The position numbers and the translations under genes were made by a program. The notes below the pieces were generated by a model. That model saw only the letters and a program-made list of their open reading frames with translations, was not told where the DNA came from and searched no databases. This document shows positions 29,281 to 36,456 of a stretch of 59,935 bases of DNA, one piece after another. The stretch covers positions 1 to 59,935 of the forward strand of contig NZ_JALQEM010000007.1 in NCBI RefSeq assembly GCF_023630705.1, written 5' to 3'. This DNA comes from Caballeronia sp. GAFFF1. GTDB lineage: Bacteria; Pseudomonadota; Gammaproteobacteria; Burkholderiales; Burkholderiaceae. Position 1 is the first letter of the stretch. Each line of letters starts with the position of its first letter.

Positions 29281-30570
29281 TCAGCCGTGGCGATCAGCCT
29301 GTTTGCGGCTCACCGCCCGGTAACCGATGTCCCGGCGATACTGCATGCCGTCGAACGAGATCTGATTGACTGTATCGTAGACCACGGATTGCGCGCCGCG
29401 AACCGAATCCGCCAGCCCGACGACGCACAGCACGCGTCCGCCCGAGGTCGTCAGCTTGCCGTCAGCCAGCGTCGTGCCCGCGTGGAACGTCACGGCATTG
29501 TCCGTTTCGGCCGGAATGCCGTTGATGCGGTCGCCCTTGCGGGGCGCGTCCGGGTAGTTGTGGGCGGCCAGCACGACACCGAGCGCCGTGCGGCGATCCC
29601 ACTCCAGTTCCGCGCCGTCGAGCTTGCCGTCGATCGCCATTTCCACGACCTTCGAGAAATCGCCCTTGAGACGCGCCATGATCGGCTGCGTTTCCGGGTC
29701 GCCCATTCGGCAGTTGAATTCGAGCGTCTTCGGATTGCCGTTCGCGTCGATCATCAGGCCCGCGTACAGAAAACCGGTATAGCGGATGCCTTCGTTCTCC
29801 ATGCCGCGCACCGTCGGCAGGATGATTTCGCGCATCACGCGGGCGTGCAGTTGCGGCGTGACAATGGGCGCGGGCGAATACGCGCCCATGCCGCCGGTGT
29901 TCGGGCCCTTGTCGCCGTCGAGCAGGCGCTTGTGGTCCTGGCTGGAGGCGAGGGCAAGCACGTGCTTGCCGTCCACCATCACGATGAAGCTGGCTTCCTC
30001 GCCGGTCAGGAACTCTTCGATGACCACGCGCGCGCCCGCATCGCCGAACTGGTTGTCCGCGAGCATGGAATCGACGGCGGCGTGCGCTTCTTCGGCGCTC
30101 ATCGCGACGACCACGCCCTTGCCGGCGGCGAGTCCGTCCGCTTTCACGACGATCGGCGCGCCTTTCGCGTCGATGTAGGCGTGCGCGGCGGCGGCGTCCG
30201 TGAAGGTCTCGTACTCGGCCGTCGGAATGTTGTGGCGCTTCATGAACGCCTTCGCGAAGTCCTTCGAGCTTTCGAGCTGCGCGGCTTCCTTGGTCGGCCC
30301 GAAGATCTTCAGCCCGCGCGAGCGGAACAGGTTCACGATGCCCGCGGCGAGCGGCGTTTCCGGGCCGACGACGGTCAGCGAGACGTGCTCCTTCTCGACG
30401 AAATCGGCGAGCGCGGCCGGGTCCGTGATATCGACGTTGCGCAGGCGCTCGTCCTGCGCGGTGCCGCCGTTGCCGGGCGCCACATAGACGATCTGCACGC
30501 GCGGCGACTGCGCGAGCTTCCATGCCAGTGCATGTTCCCGACCGCCCGAACCGACGACGAGTAACTTCAT
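29281..30570 (-). CDS. purD: Phosphoribosylamine-glycine ligase (GAR synthetase)
   Basis: ATP-grasp enzyme of the second step of purine synthesis; its product GAR is the substrate of PurT or PurN. The 429-residue protein has MKLLVVGSGGREHALAWKL, VVGPETPLAAGIVN, the ATP-grasp APIVVKADGLAAGKGVVVA, and the family signature FNCRMGDPETQ within a conserved stretch. Start ATG at 30570. It ends in its own terminator and lies 196 bases after yebC on the same strand; that gap shows nothing recognisable. Confidence 0.97.
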   Translation of the reverse strand: MKLLVVGSGGREHALAWKLAQSPRVQIVYVAPGNGGTAQDERLRNVDITDPAALADFVEKEHVSLTVVGPETPLAAGIVNLFRSRGLKIFGPTKEAAQLESSKDFAKAFMKRHNIPTAEYETFTDAAAAHAYIDAKGAPIVVKADGLAAGKGVVVAMSAEEAHAAVDSMLADNQFGDAGARVVIEEFLTGEEASFIVMVDGKHVLALASSQDHKRLLDGDKGPNTGGMGAYSPAPIVTPQLHARVMREIILPTVRGMENEGIRYTGFLYAGLMIDANGNPKTLEFNCRMGDPETQPIMARLKGDFSKVVEMAIDGKLDGAELEWDRRTALGVVLAAHNYPDAPRKGDRINGIPAETDNAVTFHAGTTLADGKLTTSGGRVLCVVGLADSVRGAQSVVYDTVNQISFDGMQYRRDIGYRAVSRKQADRHG

Positions 30571-30766
30571 TTAAATCCCCGAAAGCTTGAATGAAAACTG
30601 TGGCCGCGCACGCTACGCGCCTGGTTGCGGCGCAGTCAGAGCGGTCGAAAGGCGGCTCGCGCGGACATCGGCTGCGTCACGCGCCTTTCAATCGTCGAAG
30701 CAAAGCGAAAGCCGTTCCAGTCGTGGCGCGGCGAAACCACCCAGCGCGGCGGCTGCCTGCTCCTCG

Positions 30767-31495
30767 TTACTCGTCGTTGATTGCGGCGTTCGTATAGACT
30801 TCCTGCACGTCGTCGAGGTTTTCGAGTGCGTCGAGCAGCTTTTGCATTTTCACGGCGTCCTCGCCGCTGAATTCGACTTCCGTCTGCGGTTTCATGGTGA
30901 CTTCGGCGAGTTCGGCCTTGAAGCCCGCGGCTTCGAGCGCGTCCTTCACCTTCTGGAAGTCGTTCGGCGGGCAGAGCACTTCGATACTGCCGTCTTCGTT
31001 CGTCACGACGTCGTCGGCGCCTGCTTCGAGGGCTGCGTCCATCAGCTTGTCTTCGGGCGTGCCCGGCGCGAACAGGAACTGTCCGACGTGGTCGAACATG
31101 AACGACACCGAGCCGTCCGTGCCCATGTTGCCGCCGAACTTCGAGAATGCGTGGCGCACTTCCGCGACCGTGCGCGTGCGGTTGTCCGTCATCGTGTCGA
31201 CGATGATCGCCGCGCCGCCGATGCCGTAGCCTTCGTAGCGAATTTCTTCGTAGTTCGCGCCATCGACGCCGCCGACGCCGCGCTGGATCGCGCGGTTGAC
31301 GTTGTCCTTCGGCATGTTCGCGTCGTAGGCCTTGTCGACGGCGAGCCGCAGGCGCGGATTCGAGTCGATGTCGCCGCCGCCCATGCGGGCCGCGACCTGA
31401 ATTTCCTTGATGAGGCGCGTCCAGATCTTGCCTTTCTTCGCGTCGGCCGCTGCTTTCTTATGCTTGATGTTGGCCCATTTCGAATGACCCGCCAT
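30767..31495 (-). CDS. yebC: YebC/PmpR-family protein (translation/transcription factor)
   Basis: A 242-residue YebC/TACO1 family protein, full length. It starts [21 protein letters not shown] and contains [18 protein letters not shown], the family motif [19 protein letters not shown] and the acidic C-terminal region. Members were described as DNA-binding regulators (PmpR) and more recently as factors easing translation of proline-rich stretches. In this family the second role is increasingly accepted; which applies here is not visible. Confidence 0.93.
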   Translation of the reverse strand: MAGHSKWANIKHKKAAADAKKGKIWTRLIKEIQVAARMGGGDIDSNPRLRLAVDKAYDANMPKDNVNRAIQRGVGGVDGANYEEIRYEGYGIGGAAIIVDTMTDNRTRTVAEVRHAFSKFGGNMGTDGSVSFMFDHVGQFLFAPGTPEDKLMDAALEAGADDVVTNEDGSIEVLCPPNDFQKVKDALEAAGFKAELAEVTMKPQTEVEFSGEDAVKMQKLLDALENLDDVQEVYTNAAINDE

Positions 31496-31623
31496 TACCG
31501 TTCTCCGTCGCGCGGCGCGTGAATTCGCGCGCCTAGTGTGCTGTGATGCGTGATTATCGACCGGCCTGCGCGCTGCCTCGCTGAGTGCTTCGAAGCGGCT
31601 GCCGGGTCCGCCCGGCGACGCGG

Positions 31624-31665
31624 CGCGATGCTCGAACGCGCGTCCGCGATGCTCGAACGCGCGTC
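31624..31665. repeat. 21-bp perfect tandem repeat (two copies)
   Basis: CGCGATGCTCGAACGCGCGT plus a final C is repeated head to tail at 31624-31644 and 31645-31665, in the 338-bp gap between yebC and upp. It lies about 130-170 bases upstream of the yebC start. A TAAAAT just upstream on the minus strand (near 31695) could be the yebC -10, which would place the repeat at the 5' end of the transcript. No other gene is seen in the gap. Confidence 0.85.
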
Positions 31666-31743
31666 GATTCCGGACCGGAAACAGACCAAAATTTTAGCAT
31701 GGCGCAACGCCCGGACAGCGGCCGTGCGCGCCGGCCCGCCGTG

Positions 31744-31774
31744 AAAACGAAACCGCCGCGCACAGGCGCGGCGG
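31744..31774 (-). terminator. Rho-independent terminator of upp
   Basis: On the minus strand: stem CCGCCGCGC/GCGCGGCGG (31766-31774 with 31753-31761), 4-base loop, then TTTCGTTTT. It lies 60 bases after the upp stop. Confidence 0.85.
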
Positions 31775-31833
31775 TCAGGGGGCGGTCAGGCGGCGCTCGG
31801 GCGGCGCTCGGGGCGGGAAAGCCGGACGCGCGG

Positions 31834-32487
31834 TCAGTTCTTCGTGCCGAAGAGGCGGTCGCCGGCATCGCCGAGACCGGGGACGATATACGCATGCTCG
31901 TTCAGATGCGAATCCAGCGACGCTACATAGAGCTTCACGTTCGGATGCGCGTCCTGGAACACCTTTACGCCCTCGGGCGCGGCGACCAGCGCCACGAAAA
32001 TGATGTTTTCGTCCTGCACGTTGCGCCGCTTCATCACGTCGACGGCGTGCACGGCCGAATAACCGGTGGCGACCATCGGATCGCAGAGAATGAAGACGCG
32101 CTCTTCCAGATCGGGCGGCAGGCGCACGAGATATTCCACCGGCCGATGATCGTCCGCGCGATACACGCCGATATGCCCGACGCGCGCGGACGGCACGAGG
32201 TCGAGCAGGCCGTCCGACATGCCGATGCCCGCGCGCAGCACCGGCACGATCGCGAGCTTCTTGCCGGCGATCACCGGCGCGTCGATTTCCACGAGCGGCG
32301 TTTCCACGCGCTTGGTCGTCAAAGGCAGGTTGCGCGTAATTTCATAGCCCATCAGCAGCGTGATTTCCCGCAGCAACTCGCGGAACGTGCGCGTCGACGT
32401 GTCCTTGTCCCGCATGTGCGTGAGCTTGTGCTGGATCAGCGGGTGATTGAGGATGAAGAGATTGGGAAAGCGGCTGTCTTGTTTCAT
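31834..32487 (-). CDS. upp: Uracil phosphoribosyltransferase
   Basis: Pyrimidine salvage enzyme joining uracil and PRPP to UMP. The 217-residue protein carries the PRPP-binding loop as [20 protein letters not shown], the family blocks [19 protein letters not shown] and HIGVYRAD, and the uracil-binding end [16 protein letters not shown]. Start ATG at 32487. It is monocistronic, with its own terminator, and divergent from the SDR-like gene across 276 bases. Confidence 0.96.
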   Translation of the reverse strand: MKQDSRFPNLFILNHPLIQHKLTHMRDKDTSTRTFRELLREITLLMGYEITRNLPLTTKRVETPLVEIDAPVIAGKKLAIVPVLRAGIGMSDGLLDLVPSARVGHIGVYRADDHRPVEYLVRLPPDLEERVFILCDPMVATGYSAVHAVDVMKRRNVQDENIIFVALVAAPEGVKVFQDAHPNVKLYVASLDSHLNEHAYIVPGLGDAGDRLFGTKN

Positions 32488-32763
32488 GGGTCTCGCGCAG
32501 TGCGCGTCCTGCTCGGGTGATGGTCCTGCGTGGGCGGTCGCGCGCGGCGCCCTTCACAGAGCGCCGCGCCGACAGTGGCGACAGTTTACCGAAAAGACCG
32601 CCATGACCTAAGAATAATCGCCCGCGATGCGGCCATGCAGGCGCCGACGTTGCCGCCCCGATTCTTCTAGAATGCGCGAGAGGGTTTCGACGCGTGCAAC
32701 GATGCCACGCTGCAACGCTTCGAACCGATTCGAACACTAAACGACGATCATGGAGGACGGACG

Positions 32764-33543
32764 ATGGATATGGGAATCGCAGGGCGCACCGCGCTCGTGT
32801 GCGCGGCGAGCAAGGGACTCGGGCGCGGCTGCGCCGAGGCGCTGGCGGCCGAGGGCGTGAATCTCGTCATCACGGCGCGCACGGCCGAGACGCTCGAAGC
32901 GACGGCGGCGAGCATCCGCGCGCAGTATGGCGTGAACGTGCAGGCCGTCGCCTGCGACATCACGACGCCCGAAGGCCACAACGCCGCGTTCGCGGCCTGT
33001 CCGCAGCCGGACATTCTGGTGAACAACGCGGGCGGCCCGCCGCCGGGCGACTTCCGCAACTTCACGCATGAGATGTGGATCAAGGCGCTCGAAGCGAACA
33101 TGCTGACGCCGATCGAGCTCATCAAGCGGACGCTAGACGGCATGATCGATCGCGGCTTCGGGCGCATCGTCAATATCACGAGTTCGTCGGTAAAGGCGCC
33201 TATCGACGTGCTCGGTCTGTCGAACGGCGCGCGTTCGGGGCTCACGGGCTTCGTCGCGGGCGTGGCGCGCAAGGTGGCGGCCACCGGCGTCACCATCAAC
33301 AACCTGCTGCCGGGCACGTTCGACACGGACCGCGTCGCGGTCACCTTCGAGGCGCAGGCCAAGGCGCAGAACATCTCCATCGAAGAGGCACGCGCGCGTC
33401 GCGCGCAGAGTCTTCCGGCGGGGCGCTTCGGCAATCCGGACGAGTTCGGGCGGACCTGCGCGTTTCTGTGCAGCGTGCATGCTGGCTATATCATCGGCCA
33501 GAACATATTGATCGACGGCGGCGCTTATCCTGGCACCTACTGA
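32764..33543 (+). CDS. SDR-like protein lacking the catalytic Tyr and Lys
   Basis: A 259-residue short-chain dehydrogenase/reductase fold, FabG-like in outline. The nucleotide motif is altered to AASKGLGRG (residues 14-22), NNAGG is present (near 81), and the end LIDGGAYPGTY is typical. Where FabG has Ser then YxxxK, this protein has Ser140 and SNGAR, so Tyr becomes Ser153 and Lys becomes Arg157. A known SDR subgroup resembling beta-ketoacyl-ACP reductases also lacks the tetrad, so the substitution is probably ancestral, not decay. Classical SDR chemistry is doubtful. ATG at 32764 has GGAGG 7 bases upstream. It begins a plus-strand run with mgsA, qor and kdpE. Confidence 0.88.
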   Translation: MDMGIAGRTALVCAASKGLGRGCAEALAAEGVNLVITARTAETLEATAASIRAQYGVNVQAVACDITTPEGHNAAFAACPQPDILVNNAGGPPPGDFRNFTHEMWIKALEANMLTPIELIKRTLDGMIDRGFGRIVNITSSSVKAPIDVLGLSNGARSGLTGFVAGVARKVAATGVTINNLLPGTFDTDRVAVTFEAQAKAQNISIEEARARRAQSLPAGRFGNPDEFGRTCAFLCSVHAGYIIGQNILIDGGAYPGTY

Positions 33544-33576
33544 CCGGCGACATCACAAGAGGGGAGAAGGCAGCAC

Positions 33577-33966
33577 ATGAGCACACGCGTCGCGCTGATT
33601 GCGCACGACATGAAAAAGGACGACATCGTCGCACTCGCGGGCGAGTATGTCGACACATTGGCGCAATGCCAGCTGGTCGCGACCGGCACGACGGGCGCGC
33701 GCATCGCGGCGGCGCACGGGCTCGACGTCGAGCGCAAGCTGTCCGGCCCGCATGGCGGCGACTTGCAGATCGGCGGCGAACTGGCGGAAGGGCGCGTCGA
33801 CGTCGTGATCTTTCTGCGCGATCCGATGACGCCGCAGCCGCATGAGCCCGACATCAACGCGCTGGTGCGCGCCTGCGACGTGCATAACGTGCCGTGCGCG
33901 ACCAACGTGTCGACCGCGCGCATGATTCTCGACGAGTTGCGCGCCCGGCTGGTGAGGGCGCGCTGA
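33577..33966 (+). CDS. mgsA: Methylglyoxal synthase
   Basis: Converts dihydroxyacetone phosphate to methylglyoxal and phosphate, a glycolytic overflow valve that frees phosphate but makes a toxic product. The 129-residue protein is slightly shorter than E. coli MgsA (152) but complete. It has IAHDMKKDD with His10, GTTG for phosphate binding, and [10 protein letters not shown] with the catalytic base Asp62. [14 protein letters not shown] follows with His89 and Asp92. It lies 33 bases after the SDR-like gene and 32 before the quinone oxidoreductase; a GAGGGGAGAAGG ribosome site precedes it. Confidence 0.95.
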   Translation: MSTRVALIAHDMKKDDIVALAGEYVDTLAQCQLVATGTTGARIAAAHGLDVERKLSGPHGGDLQIGGELAEGRVDVVIFLRDPMTPQPHEPDINALVRACDVHNVPCATNVSTARMILDELRARLVRAR

Positions 33967-33998
33967 AGCATCCACGAAACGAAGGAGGCGTTCGAGCG

Positions 33999-34973
33999 AT
34001 GACCAAGGCAATCCGATTCGACAAAACTGGCGGCCCCGAAGTCATGAAATGGGTCGATGTGAACGTGGGCGAGCCGGGCAAGGGCGAAATCCGCGTGAAG
34101 CATCATGCGGTGGGGCTCAACTTCATCGACGTGTATTTTCGCACCGGTCTGTACCCGATGCCGCTGCCCGGCGGCCTCGGCATGGAAGGCGCGGGCGAAG
34201 TGACGGCGGTAGGCGAGGGCGTCACGCAGTTCAAGCCGGGCGATCGCGTGGCGTATGCGTCGCGTCCGCCGGGCGCCTACGCGGAAGAACGCGTGATGGC
34301 GGCGGATTACGTCGTCAAGCTGCCGGATGCGATCGGCTACGAAGACGCCGCGTCCATCATGCTGCAAGGGCTGACGGCGCAATATCTTCTGCGCCGGACG
34401 TACCGCGTGAAGGCGGGCGACACCGTGCTCATTCACGCGGCGGCGGGCGGCGTCGGCATGCTCGCGTGCCAGTGGGCGAAGGCGCTCGGCGCGACGGTCA
34501 TCGGCACGGTCGGATCGGACGAAAAGGCGGCGCTGGCGAAAGAGCACGGCTGCGATCACCCGATCGTCTACACGCGCGAGAATTTCACGCAACGGGTGCG
34601 CGAGATTACGAACGGCGCGGGCGTGCCGGTGGTCTACGATTCCATCGGCAAGGACACCTATGTGGGCTCGCTCGACTGCCTCGCGCCGCTCGGCCTCTTC
34701 GTGAGCTTCGGCAATTCGTCGGGGCCGCTGCCGCCGATCGATTCGTCGGAACTCGCCGGGCGCGGCTCGCTCTTTTTCACGCGTCCGACGCTCTTCAGCT
34801 ATATCGCGAAGCGCAGCGATCTCGACACGATGGCCGCCGAACTGTTCGACGTCGTGTCGTCGGGCAAGGTGAAGACGAACGTGCGCCAGCGCTATACGCT
34901 CGCGGACGCGGCGCGCGCCCACGAAGAACTCGAAGCGCGCAAGACGACCGGCTCGACGATACTTTTGCCTTGA
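33999..34973 (+). CDS. qor: NADPH:quinone oxidoreductase (zinc-free MDR family)
   Basis: A 324-residue medium-chain reductase without zinc ligands, resembling E. coli QorA. Landmarks are KHHAVGLNFIDVYFRTGLYP, GLGMEGAGEVTAVGEGV, the nucleotide-binding HAAAGGVGMLACQWAKALG and the end TTGSTILLP. It would reduce quinones or reactive carbonyls with NADPH in the cytosol. ATG at 33999 has a strong GAAGGAGG site. Its position right after methylglyoxal synthase suggests, but does not prove, a carbonyl-handling role. Confidence 0.93.
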   Translation: MTKAIRFDKTGGPEVMKWVDVNVGEPGKGEIRVKHHAVGLNFIDVYFRTGLYPMPLPGGLGMEGAGEVTAVGEGVTQFKPGDRVAYASRPPGAYAEERVMAADYVVKLPDAIGYEDAASIMLQGLTAQYLLRRTYRVKAGDTVLIHAAAGGVGMLACQWAKALGATVIGTVGSDEKAALAKEHGCDHPIVYTRENFTQRVREITNGAGVPVVYDSIGKDTYVGSLDCLAPLGLFVSFGNSSGPLPPIDSSELAGRGSLFFTRPTLFSYIAKRSDLDTMAAELFDVVSSGKVKTNVRQRYTLADAARAHEELEARKTTGSTILLP

Positions 34974-35023
34974 GCGCGGGCACGCCGCGCGGCCGGCTCG
35001 CCACCACAACCAAATAAAGAACG

Positions 35024-35722
35024 ATGAGCGAGCCGTCCTTCACCGTCGTCCTGATCGAAGACGAAAAGCAGATCCGGCGCTTCGTGCGCGTGTCGCTCGA
35101 AGCGCAGCAGATGACAGTGTTCGAAGCCGAAACCGGCCAGCAGGGGCTGATCGCGGCGGCCACGCGCAAGCCCGATCTCGTGATCGTAGACCTCGGCTTG
35201 CCGGACACGGACGGCATCGACGTGATCCGCGAATTGCGAAGCTGGACCGAAGTGCCGGTGATCGTGCTCTCGGCGCGCACGCAGGAAGAAGAGAAAGTTG
35301 CCGCGCTCGATGCCGGCGCGGACGATTATCTGACCAAGCCCTTCGGCGTCTCCGAACTGATGGCGCGTATCCGCGCGCACTTACGGCGGCGCAATCAGGC
35401 TGCGGCGAGCGAAACCCCCGTGATCAGCTTCGGCAATGTCACGGTCGATCTTGCGCTACGGCGCGTCACGCGAAGCGGCGAGAGCGTGCATCTGACGCCG
35501 ATCGAATACCGCCTGCTCGCGACGCTCGTGCGCGACGCAGGACGCGTGCTGACGCACAGGCATTTGCTGCGCGAAGTCTGGGGGCCGTCGCATGTCGAGA
35601 GTCCGCATTACCTGCGCATCTACATGGCGCATCTGCGGCAGAAGCTCGAACGCGACGCCGCGCAGCCGGAACATATCGTCACTGAAACCGGCGTCGGCTA
35701 CCGGCTGGTCGGCGCGGACTGA
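35024..35722 (+). CDS. kdpE: Response regulator, KdpE type
   Basis: A 232-residue OmpR-family regulator. The receiver has acidic residues Glu12, Asp13 and Glu14, phospho-acceptor Asp56 (VIVDLGLPDTDG), Ser83 and Lys105 (LTKPF). The DNA-binding winged helix includes LTPIEYRLLATLVRDAGRVL, HYLRIYMAHLRQKLE and ETGVGYRL. Overall it matches KdpE, which turns on the high-affinity potassium ATPase kdpFABC. No KdpD sensor or kdpFABC gene adjoins it: qor ends 50 bases upstream on the same strand and the next gene downstream is on the other strand. The partner kinase must lie elsewhere or the regulator has been re-used. Confidence 0.88.
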   Translation: MSEPSFTVVLIEDEKQIRRFVRVSLEAQQMTVFEAETGQQGLIAAATRKPDLVIVDLGLPDTDGIDVIRELRSWTEVPVIVLSARTQEEEKVAALDAGADDYLTKPFGVSELMARIRAHLRRRNQAAASETPVISFGNVTVDLALRRVTRSGESVHLTPIEYRLLATLVRDAGRVLTHRHLLREVWGPSHVESPHYLRIYMAHLRQKLERDAAQPEHIVTETGVGYRLVGAD

Positions 35723-35728
35723 AAGCGC

Positions 35729-36388
35729 TTACGCCGTAGCGGCAGCGGGCGCATCGAGCGCATCGTCGATAGGTTCGTCGCCGCCCACGAAGCCGATCGT
35801 GCGATTCGTCACGCCGAGCAGCAGGCATCGCATCGCCACTTGCGCGACGTCTTCGCGCGACACCGCCGGCATCTGTTCGACGCGTTCGTCGGCGAGCGCG
35901 ATCGTCCCGCGCCCTGGCGCATCCGAAAGCGGCCCCGGCCGCAGAATCGTGTACGGCACGCCGCGGCGGGCGACGTAATCGTCGGCTTCGCGCTTCATGC
36001 GTGAATAGTGGCGCAGCGCGAGCGGACTGCGCTGCGGCTGATACGCCGACAACGCGCTCACCACAACCAGCTGCCGCACGCGGCGGCGCTTCGCGTAATC
36101 GGCGGTGCGCATGACGGCGTCGCGGTCGATGTCGCGCTCCTCGCTCACGCCTTCCGATTCGGCGGAGCCCGCCGCGTAGACGACATGCGTGATGTCGTCG
36201 AGAGCATGCGAGAAGTCGTGTGTCAGATCGCCGAGCACGATCTCCGCGCCGAGCGCGGCGAACTCGCTCTTGTGCGCGGACTTGCGCAACAGCGCGCGAA
36301 AGGGAATGCCTTCTTCATGCAAACGCCGCGCGACATGGCGGCCCGTGCGGCCGTGCGCGCCGATCAGCAGGACTTTCATCGCCTTCAT
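35729..36388 (-). CDS. NAD(P)-binding atypical SDR (YwnB/NmrA-like)
   Basis: A 219-residue single-domain Rossmann protein. It starts MKVLLIGAHGRTGRHVARRL (Gly-x-x-Gly-x-x-Gly) and contains LGDLTHD, VVYAAGS and VSALSAY. HYSRMKREADDYVARRGVPYTILRPGPL follows, with the key pieces SRMKREAD and YTILRPGPL. This is the pattern of NAD(P)H-binding atypical SDRs whose substrates are mostly unknown. ATG at 36388 is preferred over ATG at 36379 because AAGGAGCG lies at good spacing. It is 68 bases downstream of mdtC and may be the last gene of that operon. It converges with kdpE, 6 bases apart. Confidence 0.85.
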   Translation of the reverse strand: MKAMKVLLIGAHGRTGRHVARRLHEEGIPFRALLRKSAHKSEFAALGAEIVLGDLTHDFSHALDDITHVVYAAGSAESEGVSEERDIDRDAVMRTADYAKRRRVRQLVVVSALSAYQPQRSPLALRHYSRMKREADDYVARRGVPYTILRPGPLSDAPGRGTIALADERVEQMPAVSREDVAQVAMRCLLLGVTNRTIGFVGGDEPIDDALDAPAAATA

Positions 36389-36456
36389 TCGAGACGCTCC
36401 TTGCGTGGACGGTCAGAACACCGTAGGCCATTTTCGCGGCCCATGCCAGCGTAACT

